Shown piece after piece: positions 25,800 to 38,812 of a stretch of DNA of 64,000 nucleotides. The notes under the pieces were generated by a model. That model worked only from the letters and a program-made list of their open reading frames with translations. It did no database searches and was not told the DNA's origin. The position numbers and the translations under genes are program-made. The stretch lies in contig JAUCMP010000033.1 in assembly GCA_030770545.1 (NCBI GenBank), positions 248,001 through 312,000 of the forward strand, given 5' to 3'. The stretch comes from Macropodus opercularis. Taxonomy: Eukaryota > Chordata > Actinopteri > Anabantiformes > Osphronemidae. The stretch's first letter is position 1, and each line of letters starts with the position of its first letter.

Positions 25800-28700
25800 C
25801 TTTATGACTGACCTGTCTCCTACGGAACCGAGTCAGTTGACCCACCAAACCTACGATTGCTGGACAACTGTTCTGTCTGCCGAGGAAGTCAGGTCTAGAG
25901 GTCAGAGGCATCTGAATCACGAAACCTACGATTGGTGGACAAATGCCGTGTCACTTGTGGAACACAAATAGCACAGTCAAATTCCATTGAAACACCGATC
26001 CAATGATTGCTTTATGACTGACCTGTCTCCTACGGAACCGAGTCAGTTGACCCACCAAACCTACGATTGCTGGACAACTGTTCTGTCTGCCGAGGAAGTC
26101 AGGTCAAGAAGTCAGAGGTATCTGAACCACCAATCCTACGACTGGTGGACCACAGCTCTATAACCTGAGGAACACAAGGAAAAGAGCCAGAGACATTTCA
26201 CCCACCAACTCAATGACTGGAGAACAACTGCTCTGCTCCCTCTGTAACTCAGGTCAAGTAGTAGGCGTCAATGGAACCACCGACGACTGCTCTGTACCTC
26301 GACAAACTCAAAAACAACAAAGCGTTATTAAAAACACCTATCCTCCGATAGGTGAGCGAATGCTTTGTCCCTTCCGGAACACAAACAACACAGTAACAAT
26401 CATTTGAACAAGTGTTTCAATGAATGGCTGACAACTGACCTGTCTCCTAAGGAACGGACTCAATTGAACCACCAATCCTACGATTGGTAGACAACTGTTC
26501 TGTCTCCTGAGGAAGTCAGGTCTAGAGGTCAGAGGCATCTGAAACACCAAACCTATGATTGATGAAACATTGTTTTGTCTCCTGAGGAACTCAACTCACA
26601 GAGACATAGTCAATGAAATCACGAAACCTACGATTGGTGAAACACTGTTTTGTCTCCTGAGGAACTCAACTCACAGAGACATAGTCAATGAAATCACGAA
26701 ACCTACGATTGGTGGACAAATGCCGTGTCACTTGTGGAACACAAATAGCACAGTCAAATTCCATTGAAACACCGATCCAATGATTGCTTTATGACTGACC
26801 TGTCTCCTACGGAACCGAGTCAGTTGACCCACCAAACCTACGATTGCTGGACAACTGTTCTGTCTCCTGAGGAAGTCAGGTCTAGAGGTCAGAGGCATCT
26901 GAAACACCAAACCTATGATTGGTGAAACATTGTTTTGTCTCCTGAGGAACTAAACTCACAGAGACATAGTCAATGAAATCACGAAACCTACGATTAGTGA
27001 AACACTGTTTTGTCTCCTGAGGAACTCAACTCACAGAGACATAGTCAATGAAATCACGAAACCTACGATTGGTGGACAAATGCCGTGTCACTTGTGGAAC
27101 ACAAATAGCACAGTCAAATTCCATTGAAACACCGATCCAATGATTGCTTTATGACTGACCTGTCTCCTACGGAACCGAGTCAGTTGACCCACCAAACCTA
27201 CGATTGCTGGACAACTGTTCTGTCTGCCGAGGAAGTCAGGTCAAGAAGTCAGAGGTATCTGAACCACCAATCCTACGACTGGTGGACCACTGCTCTATAA
27301 CCTGAGGAACACAAGGAATAGAGCCAGAGACATTTCACCCACCAACTCAATGACTGGAGAACAACTGCTCTGCTCCCTCTGTAACTCAGGTCAAGTAGTA
27401 GGCGTCAATGGAACCACCGACGACTGCTCTGTACCTCGACAAACTCAAAAACAACAAAGCGTTATTAAAAACACCTATGCTCCGATAGGTGGGCGAATGC
27501 TTTGTCCCTTCCGGAACACAAACAACACAGTAACAATCATTTAAACAAGTGTTTCAATGAATGGCTGACAACTGACCTGTCTCCTAAGGAACGGACTCAA
27601 TTGAACCACCAATCCTACGATTGGTAGACAACTGTTCTGTCTCCTGAGGAAGTCAGGTCTAGAGGTCAGAGGCATCTGAAACACCAAACCTATGATTGGT
27701 GAAACATTGTTTTGTCTCCTGAGGAACTCAACTCACAGAGACATAGTCAATGAAATCACGAAACCTACGATTGATGAAACACTGTTTTGTCTCCTGAGGA
27801 ACTCAACTCACAGAGACATAGTCAATGAAATCACGAAACCTACGATTGGTGGACAAATGCCGTGTCACTTGTGGAACACAAATAGCACAGTCAAATTCCA
27901 TTGAAACACCGATCCAATGATTGCTTTATGACTGACCTGTCTCCTACGGAACCGAGTCAGTTGACCCACCAAACCTACGATTGCTGGACAACTGTTCTGT
28001 CTGCCGAGGAAGTCAGGTCAAGAAGTCAGAGGTATCTGAACCACCAATTCTACGACTGGTGGACCACTGCTCTATAACCTGAGGAACACAAGGAAAAGAG
28101 CCAGAGACATTTCACCCACCAACTCAATGACTGGAGAACAACTGCCCTGCTCCCTCTGTAACTCAGGTCAAGTAGTAGGCGTCAATGGAACCACCGACGA
28201 CTGCTCTGTACCTTGACAAACTCAAAAACAACAAAGCGTTATTAAAAACACCTATCCTCCGATAGGTGGGCGAATGCTTTGTCCCTTCCGGAACACAAAC
28301 AACACAGTAACAATCATTTGAACAAGTGTTTCAATGAATGGCTGACAACTGACCTGTCTCCTAAGGAACTGACTCAATTGAACCACCAATCCTACGATTG
28401 GTAGACAACTGTTCTGTCTCCTGAGGAAGTCAGGTCTAGAGGTCAGAGGCATCTGAAACACCAAACCTATGATTGGTGAAACATTGTTTTGTCTCCTGAG
28501 GAACTCAACTCACAGAGACATAGTCAATGAAATCACGAAACCTACGATTGGTGAAACACTGTTTTGTCTCCTGAGGAACTCAACTCACAGAGACATAGTC
28601 AATGAAATCACGAAACCTACGATTGGTGGACAAATGCCGTGTCACTTGTGGAACACAAATAGCACAGTCAAATTCCATTGAAACACCGATCCAATGATTG

Positions 28701-29538
28701 CTTTATGACTGACCTGTCTCCTATGGAACCGAGTCAGTTGACCCACCAAACCTACGACTGGTGGACCACTGCTCTATACCCTGAGGAACACAAGGAAAAG
28801 AGCCAGAGACATTTCACCCACCAACTCAATGACTGGAGAACAACTGCCCTGCTCCCTCTGTAACTCAGGTCAAGTAGTAGGCGTCAATGGAACCACCGAC
28901 GACTGCTCTGTACCTTGACAAACTCAAAAACAACAAAGCGTTATTAAAAACACCTATCCTCCGATAGGTGGGCGAATGCTTTGTCCTCTCCGGAACACAA
29001 ACAACACAGTAACAATCATTTGAACAAGTGTTTCAATGAATGGCTGACAACTGACCTGTCTCCTAAGGAACGGACTCAATTGAACCACCAATCCTACGAT
29101 TGGTAGACAACTGTTCTGTCTCCTGAGGAAGTCAGGTCTAGAGGTCAGAGGCATCTGAAACACCAAACCTATGATTGGTGAAACATTGTTTTGTCTCCTG
29201 AGGAACTCAACTCACAGAGACATAGTCAATGAAATCACGAAACCTACGATTGGTGAAACACTGTTTTGTCTCCTGAGGAACTCAACTCACAGAGACATAG
29301 TCAATGAAATCACGAAACCTACGATTGGTGGACAAATGCCGTGTCACTTGTGGAACACAAATAGCACAGTCAAATTCCATTGAAACACCGATCCAATGAT
29401 TGCTTTATGACTGACCTGTCTCCTACGGAACCGAGTCAGTTGACCCACCAAACCTACGATTGCTGGACAACTGTTCTGTCTGCCGAGGAAGTCAGGTCAA
29501 GAAGTCAGAGGTATCTGAACCACCAATCCTACGACTGG

Positions 29539-32500
29539 TGGACCACTGCTCTATAACCTGAGGAACACAAGGAAAAGAGCCAGAGACATTTCACCCACCA
29601 ACTCAATGACTGGAGAACAACTGCTCTGCTCCCTCTGTAACTCAGGTCAAGTAGTAGGCGTCAATGGAACCACCGACGACTGCTCTGTACCTTGACAAAC
29701 TCAAAAACAACAAAGCGTTATTAAAAACACCTATCCTCCGATAGGTGGGCGAATGCTTTGTCCCTTCCGGAACACAAACAACACAGTAACAATCATTTGA
29801 ACAAGTGTTTCAATGAATGGCTGACAACTGACCTGTCTCCTAAGGAACGGACTCAATTGAACCACCAATCCTACGATTGGTAGACAACTGTTCTGTCTCC
29901 TGAGGAAGTCAGGTCTAGAGGTCAGAGGCATCTGAAACACCAAACCTATGATTGGTGAAGCATTGTTTTGTCTCCTGAGGAACTCAACTCACAGAGACAT
30001 AGTCAATGAAATCACAAAACCTACGATTGGTGAAACACTGTTTTGTCTCCTGAGGAACTCAACTCACAGAGACATAGTCAATGAAATCACGAAACCTACG
30101 ATTGGTGGTCAAATGCCGTGTCACTTGTGGAACACAAATAGCACAGTCAAATTCCATTGAAACACCGATCCAATGATTGCTTTATGACTGACCTGTCTCC
30201 TACGGAACCGAGTCAGTTGACCCACCAAACCTACGATTGCTGGACGACTGTTCTGTCTGCCGAGGAAGTCAGGTCAAGAAGTCAGAGGTATCTGAACCAC
30301 CAATCCTACGACTGGTGGACCACTGCTCTATAACCTGAGGAACACAAGGAAAAGAGCCAGAGACATTTCACCCACCAACTCAATGACTGGAGAACAACTG
30401 CTCTGCTCCCTCTGTAACTCAGGTCAAGTAGTAGGCGTCAATGGAACCACCGACGACTGCTCTGTACCTTGACAAACTCAAAAACAACAAAGCGTTATTA
30501 AAAACACCTATCCTCCGATAGGTGGGCGAATGCTTTGTCCCTTCCGGAACACAAACAACACAGTAACAATCATTTGAACAAGTGTTTCAATGAATGGCTG
30601 ACAACTGACCTGTCTCCTAAGGAACGGACTCAATTGAACCACCAATCCTACGATTGGTAGACAACTGTTCTGTCTCCTGAGGAAGTCAGGTCTAGAGGTC
30701 AGAGGCATCTGAAACACCAAACCTATGATTGGTGAAACATTGTTTTGTTTCCTGAGGAACTCAACTCACAGAGACATAGTCAATGAAATCACGAAACCTA
30801 CGATTGGTGAAACACTGTTTTGTCTCCTGAGGAACTCAACTCACAGAGACATAGTCAATGAAATCACGAAACCTACGATTGGTGGACAAATGCCGTGTCA
30901 CTTGTGGAACACAAATAGCACAGTCAAATTCCATTGAAACACCGATCCAATGATTGCTTTATGACTGACCTGTCTCCTACGGAACCGAGTCAGTTGACCC
31001 ACCAAACCTACGATTGCTGGACAACTGTTCTGTCTGCCGAGGAAGTCAGGTCAAGAAGTCAGAGGTATCTGAACCACCAATCCTACGACTGGTGGACCAC
31101 TGCTCTATAACCTGAGGAACACAAGGAATAGAGCCAGAGACATTTCACCCACCAACTCAATGACTGGAGAACAACTGCTCTGCTCCCTCTGTAACTCAGG
31201 TCAAGTAGTAGGCGTCAATGGAACCACCGACGACTGCTCTGTACCTTGACAAACTCAAAAACAACAAAGCGTTATTAAAAACACCTTTCCTCCGATAGAT
31301 GGGCGAATGCTTTGTCCCTTCCGGAACACAAACAACACAGTAACAATCATTTGAACAAGTGTTTCAATGAATGGCTGACAACTGACCTGTCTCCTAAGGA
31401 ACGGACTCAATTGAACCACCAATCCTACGATTGGTAGACAACTGTTCTGTCTCCTGAGGAAGTCAGGTCTAGAGGTCAGAGGCATCTGAAACACCAAAGC
31501 TATGATTGGTGAAACAATGTTTTGTCTCCTGAGGAACTCAACTCACAGAGACATAGTCAATGAAATCACGAAACTTACGATTGGTGAAACACTGTTTTGT
31601 CTCCTGAGGAACTCAACTCACAGAGACATAGTCAATGAAATCACGAAACCTACGATTGGTGAAACACTGTTTTGTCTCCTGAGGAAGTCAACTCACAGAG
31701 ACATAGTCAATGAAATCACGAAACCTACGATTGGTGAAACACTGTTTTGTCTCCTGAGGAACTCAACTCACAGAGACATAGTCAATGAAATCACGAAACC
31801 TACGATTGGTGGACAAATGCCGTGTCACTTGTGGAACACAAATAGCCCAGTCAAATTCCATTGAAACACCGATCCAATGATTGCTTTATGACTGACCTGT
31901 CTCCTACGGAACCGAGTCAGTTGACCCACCAAACCTACGATTGCTGGACAACTGTTCTGTCTGCCGAGGAAGTCAGGTCAAGAAGTCAGAGGTATCTGAA
32001 CCACCAATCCTACGACTGGTGGACCACTGCTCTATAACCTGAGGAACACAAGGAAAAGAGCCAGAGACATTTCACCCACCAACTCAATGACTGGAGAACA
32101 ACTGCTCTGCTCCCTCTGTAACTCAGGTCAAGTAGTAGGCGTCAATGGAACCACCGACGACTGCTCTGTACCTCGACAAACTCAAAAACAACAAAGCGTT
32201 ATTAAAAACACCTATCCTCCGATAGGTGGGCGAATGCTTTGTCCCTTCCGGAACACAAACAACACAGTAACAATCATTTGAACAAGTGTTTCAATGAATG
32301 GCTGACAACTGACCTGTCTCCTAAGGAACAGACTCAATTGAACCACCAATCCTACGATTGGTAGACAACTGTTCTGTCTCCTGAAGAAGTCAGGTCTAGA
32401 GGTCAGAGGCATCTGAAACACCAAACCTATGATTGGTGAAACATTGTTTTGTCTCCTGAGGAACTCAACTCACAGAGACATAGTCAATGAAATCAAGAAA

Positions 32501-35500
32501 CCTACGATTGGTGGACAAATGCCGTGTTACTTGTGGAACACAAATAGCACAGTCAAATTCCATTGAAACACCGATCCAATGATTGCTTTATGACTGACCT
32601 GTCTCCTACGGAACCGAGTCAGTTGACCCACCAAACCTACGATTGCTGGACAACTGTTCTGTCTGCCGAGGAAGTCAGGTCTAGAAGTCAGAGGGATCTG
32701 AACCACCAATCCTACGACTGGTGGACCACTGCTCTATAACCTGAGGAACACAAGGAAAAGAGCCAGAGACATTTCACCCACCAACTCAATGACTGGAGAA
32801 CAACTGCTCTGCTCCCTCTGTAACTCAGGTCAAGTAGTAGGCGTCAATGGAACCACCGACGACTGCTCTGTACCTTGACAAACTCAAAAACAACAAAGCG
32901 TTATTAAAAACACCTATCCTCCGATAGGTGGGCGAATGCTTTGTCCCTTCCGGAACACAAACAACACAGTAACAATCATTTGAACAAGTGTTTCAATGAA
33001 TGGCTGACAACTGACCTGTCTCCTAAGGAACGGACTCAATTGAACCAACAATCCTACGATTGGTAGACAACTGTTCTGTCTCCTGAGGAAGTCAGGTCTA
33101 GAGGTCAGAGGCATCTGAAACACCAAACCTATGATTGGTGAAGCATTGTTTTGTCTCCTGAGGAACTCAACTCACAGAGACATAGTCAATGAAATCACGA
33201 AACCTACGATTGGTGAACCACTGTTTTGTGTCCTGAGGAACTCAACTCACAGAGACATAGTCAATGAAATCACGAAACCTACGATTGGTGAAACACTGTT
33301 TTGTCTCCTGAGGAACTCAACTCACAGAGACATAGTCAATGAAATCACGAAACCTACGATTGGTGGACAAATGCCGTGTCACTTGTGGAACACAAATAGC
33401 ACAGTCAAATTCCATTGAAACACCGATCCAATGATTGCTTTATGACTGACCTGTCTCCTACGGAACCGAGTCAGTTGACCCACCAAACCTACGATTGCTG
33501 GACCACTGCTCTATAACCTGAGGAACACAAGGAAAAGAGCCAGAGACATTTCACCCACCAACTCAATGACTGGAGAACAACTGCCCTGCTCCCTCTGTAA
33601 CTCAGGTCAAGTAGTAGGCGTCAATGGAACCACCGACGACTGCTCTGTACCTTGACAAACTCAAAAACAACAAAGCGTTATTAAAAACACCTATCCTCCG
33701 ATAGGTGGGCGAATGCTTTGTCCCTTCCGGAACACAAACAACACAGTAACAATCATTTGAACAAGTGTTTCAATGAATGGCTGACAACTGACCTGTCTCC
33801 TAAGGAACGGACTCAATTGAACCACCAATCCTACGATTGGTAGACAACTGTTCTGTCTCCTGAGGAAGTCAGGTCTAGAGGTCAGAGGCATCTGAAACAC
33901 CAAACCTATGATTGGTGAAGCATTGTTTTGTCTCCTGAGGAACTCAACTCACAGAGACATAGTCAATGAAATCACAAAACCTACGATTGGTGAAACACTG
34001 TTTTGTCTCCTGAGGAACTCAACTCACAGAGACATAGTCAATGAAATCACGAAACCTACGATTGGTGGTCAAATGCCGTGTCACTTGTGGAACACAAATA
34101 GCACAGTCAAATTCCATTGAAACACCGATCCAATGATTGCTTTATGACTGACCTGTCTCCTACGGAACCGAGTCAGTTGACCCACCAAACCTACGATTGC
34201 TGGACGACTGTTCTGTCTGCCGAGGAAGTCAGGTCAAGAAGTCAGAGGTATCTGAACCACCAATCCTACGACTGGTGGACCACTGCTCTATAACCTGAGG
34301 AACACAAGGAAAAGAGCCAGAGACATTTCACCCACCAACTCAATGACTGGAGAACAACTGCTCTGCTCCCTCTGTAACTCAGGTCAAGTAGTAGGCGTCA
34401 ATGGAACCACCGACGACTGCTCTGTACCTTGACAAACTCAAAAACAACAAAGCGTTATTAAAAACACCTATCCTCCGATAGGTGGGCGAATGCTTTGTCC
34501 CTTCCGGAACACAAACAACACAGTAACAATCATTTGAACAAGTGTTTCAATGAATGGCTGACAACTGACCTGTCTCCTAAGGAACGGACTCAATTGAACC
34601 ACCAATCCTACGATTGGTAGACAACTGTTCTGTCTCCTGAGGAAGTCAGGTCTAGAGGTCAGAGGCATCTGAAACACCAAACCTATGATTGGTGAAACAT
34701 TGTTTTGTTTCCTGAGGAACTCAACTCACAGAGACATAGTCAATGAAATCACGAAACCTACGATTGGTGAAACACTGTTTTGTCTCCTGAGGAACTCAAC
34801 TCACAGAGACATAGTCAATGAAATCACGAAACCTACGATTGGTGGACAAATGCCGTGTCACTTGTGGAACACAAATAGCACAGTCAAATTCCATTGAAAC
34901 ACCGATCCAATGATTGCTTTATGACTGACCTGTCTCCTACGGAACCGAGTCAGTTGACCCACCAAACCTACGATTGCTGGACAACTGTTCTGTCTGCCGA
35001 GGAAGTCAGGTCAAGAAGTCAGAGGTATCTGAACCACCAATCCTACGACTGGTGGACCACTGCTCTATAACCTGAGGAACACAAGGAATAGAGCCAGAGA
35101 CATTTCACCCACCAACTCAATGACTGGAGAACAACTGCTCTGCTCCCTCTGTAACTCAGGTCAAGTAGTAGGCGTCAATGGAACCACCGACGACTGCTCT
35201 GTACCTTGACAAACTCAAAAACAACAAAGCGTTATTAAAAACACCTTTCCTCCGATAGATGGGCGAATGCTTTGTCCCTTCCGGAACACAAACAACACAG
35301 TAACAATCATTTGAACAAGTGTTTCAATGAATGGCTGACAACTGACCTGTCTCCTAAGGAACGGACTCAATTGAACCACCAATCCTACGATTGGTAGACA
35401 ACTGTTCTGTCTCCTGAGGAAGTCAGGTCTAGAGGTCAGAGGCATCTGAAACACCAAAGCTATGATTGGTGAAACAATGTTTTGTCTCCTGAGGAACTCA

Positions 35501-37864
35501 ACTCACAGAGACATAGTCAATGAAATCACGAAACTTACGATTGGTGAAACACTGTTTTGTCTCCTGAGGAACTCAACTCACAGAGACATAGTCAATGAAA
35601 TCACGAAACCTACGATTGGTGAAACACTGTTTTGTCTCCTGAGGAAGTCAACTCACAGAGACATAGTCAATGAAATCACGAAACCTACGATTGGTGAAAC
35701 ACTGTTTTGTCTCCTGAGGAACTCAACTCACAGAGACATAGTCAATGAAATCACGAAACCTACGATTGGTGGACAAATGCCGTGTCACTTGTGGAACACA
35801 AATAGCCCAGTCAAATTCCATTGAAACACCGATCCAATGATTGCTTTATGACTGACCTGTCTCCTACGGAACCGAGTCAGTTGACCCACCAAACCTACGA
35901 TTGCTGGACAACTGTTCTGTCTGCCGAGGAAGTCAGGTCAAGAAGTCAGAGGTATCTGAACCACCAATCCTACGACTGGTGGACCACTGCTCTATAACCT
36001 GAGGAACACAAGGAAAAGAGCCAGAGACATTTCACCCACCAACTCAATGACTGGAGAACAACTGCTCTGCTCCCTCTGTAACTCAGGTCAAGTAGTAGGC
36101 GTCAATGGAACCACCGACGACTGCTCTGTACCTCGACAAACTCAAAAACAACAAAGCGTTATTAAAAACACCTATCCTCCGATAGGTGGGCGAATGCTTT
36201 GTCCCTTCCGGAACACAAACAACACAGTAACAATCATTTGAACAAGTGTTTCAATGAATGGCTGACAACTGACCTGTCTCCTAAGGAACAGACTCAATTG
36301 AACCACCAATCCTACGATTGGTAGACAACTGTTCTGTCTCCTGAAGAAGTCAGGTCTAGAGGTCAGAGGCATCTGAAACACCAAACCTATGATTGGTGAA
36401 ACATTGTTTTGTCTCCTGAGGAACTCAACTCACAGAGACATAGTCAATGAAATCAAGAAACCTACGATTGGTGGACAAATGCCGTGTTACTTGTGGAACA
36501 CAAATAGCACAGTCAAATTCCATTGAAACACCGATCCAATGATTGCTTTATGACTGACCTGTCTCCTACGGAACCGAGTCAGTTGACCCACCAAACCTAC
36601 GATTGCTGGACAACTGTTCTGTCTGCCGAGGAAGTCAGGTCTAGAAGTCAGAGGGATCTGAACCACCAATCCTACGACTGGTGGACCACTGCTCTATAAC
36701 CTGAGGAACACAAGGAAAAGAGCCAGAGACATTTCACCCACCAACTCAATGACTGGAGAACAACTGCTCTGCTCCCTCTGTAACTCAGGTCAAGTAGTAG
36801 GCGTCAATGGAACCACCGACGACTGCTCTGTACCTTGACAAACTCAAAAACAACAAAGCGTTATTAAAAACACCTATCCTCCGATAGGTGGGCGAATGCT
36901 TTGTCCCTTCCGGAACACAAACAACACAGTAACAATCATTTGAACAAGTGTTTCAATGAATGGCTGACAACTGACCTGTCTCCTAAGGAACGGACTCAAT
37001 TGAACCAACAATCCTACGATTGGTAGACAACTGTTCTGTCTCCTGAGGAAGTCAGGTCTAGAGGTCAGAGGCATCTGAAACACCAAACCTATGATTGGTG
37101 AAGCATTGTTTTGTCTCCTGAGGAACTCAACTCACAGAGACATAGTCAATGAAATCACGAAACCTACGATTGGTGAACCACTGTTTTGTGTCCTGAGGAA
37201 CTCAACTCACAGAGACATAGTCAATGAAATCACGAAACCTACGATTGGTGAAACACTGTTTTGTCTCCTGAGGAACTCAACTCACAGAGACATAGTCAAT
37301 GAAATCACGAAACCTACGATTGGTGGACAAATGCCGTGTCACTTGTGGAACACAAATAGCACAGTCAAATTCCATTGAAACACCGATCCAATGATTGCTT
37401 TATGACTGACCTGTCTCCTACGGAACCGAGTCAGTTGACCCACCAAACCTACGATTGCTGGACCACTGCTCTATAACCTGAGGAACACAAGGAAAAGAGC
37501 CAGAGACATTTCACCCACCAACTCAATGACTGGAGAACAACTGCCCTGCTCCCTCTGTAACTCAGGTCAAGTAGTAGGCGTCAATGGAACCACCGACGAC
37601 TGCTCTGTACCTTGACAAACTCAAAAACAACAAAGCGTTATTAAAAACACCTATCCTCCGATAGGTGGGCGAATGCTTTGTCCCTTCCGGAACACAAACA
37701 ACACAGTAACAATCATTTGAACAAGTGTTTCAATGAATGGCTGACAACTGACCTGTCTCCTAAGGAACGGACTCAATTGAACCACCAATCCTACGATTGG
37801 TAGACAACTGTTCTGTCTCCTGAGGAAGTCAGGTCTAGAGGTCAGAGGCATCTGAAACACCAAA
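29539..37864. repeat. 3,960-bp near-perfect tandem duplication within the satellite
   Basis: Sequence from 29539 onwards repeats at +3,960 bp, and the repeat holds to 37864, giving about 2.1 copies. The private variants are shared at exact offset: TTGTTTCCTGAGG (30747/34707), ACACCTTTCCTCC (31281/35241), AATAGCCCAG (31845/35805), CTGAAGAAGTC (32381/36341) and AATCAAGAAACC (32492/36452). I noticed one difference, CTGCTCTGC against CTGCCCTGC near 29627/33587. Each 3,960-bp unit spans five ordinary higher-order units plus extra monomers. Confidence 0.9.
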
Positions 37865-38812
37865 GCTATGATTGGTGAAACAATGTTTTGTCTCCTGAGG
37901 AACTCAACTCACAGAGACATAGTCAATGAAATCACGAAACTTACGATTGGTGAAACACTGTTTTGTCTCCTGAGGAACTCAACTCACAGAGACATAGTCA
38001 ATGAAATCACGAAACCTACGATTGGTGAAACACTGTTTTGTCTCCTGAGGAAGTCAACTCACAGAGACATAGTCAATGAAATCACGAAACCTACGATTGG
38101 TGAAACACTGTTTTGTCTCCTGAGGAACTCAACTCACAGAGACATAGTCAATGAAATCACGAAACCTACGATTGGTGGACAAATGCCGTGTCACTTGTGG
38201 AACACAAATAGCACAGTCAAATTCCATTGAAACACCGATCCAATGATTGCTTTATGACTGACCTGTCTCCTACGGAACCGAGTCAGTTGACCCACCAAAC
38301 CTACGATTGCTGGACAACTGTTCTGTCTGCCGAGGAAGTCAGGTCAAGAAGTCAGAGGTATCTGAACCACCAATCCTACGACTGGTGGACCACTGCTCTA
38401 TAACCTGAGGAACACAAGGAAAAGAGCCAGAGACATTTCACCCACCAACTCAATGACTGGAGAACAACTGCTCTGCTCCCTCTGTAACTCAGGTCAAGTA
38501 GTAGGCGTCAATGGAACCACCGACGACTGCTCTGTACCTCGACAAACTCAAAAACAACAAAGCGTTATTAAAAACACCTATCCTCCGATAGGTGGGCGAA
38601 TGCTTTGTCCCTTCCGGAACACAAACAACACAGTAACAATCATTTGAACAAGTGTTTCAATGAATGGCTGACAACTGACCTGTCTCCTAAGGAACAGACT
38701 CAATTGAACCACCAATCCTACGATTGGTAGACAACTGTTCTGTCTCCTGAAGAAGTCAGGTCTAGAGGTCAGAGGCATCTGAAACACCAAACCTATGATT
38801 GGTGAAACACTG
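37865..38812. repeat. Third, partial copy of the duplicated block
   Basis: From 37865 (CAAAGCTATGATTGG) the sequence matches 31499-32446 at an offset of 6,366 bp. It includes the four-monomer run at 37868-38230 and the CTGAAGAAGTC variant near 38747. The jump from one phase of the 3,960-bp unit to another at 37864/37865 marks a recombination point. It has AATAGCACAG where the first two copies have AATAGCCCAG. Confidence 0.8.
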
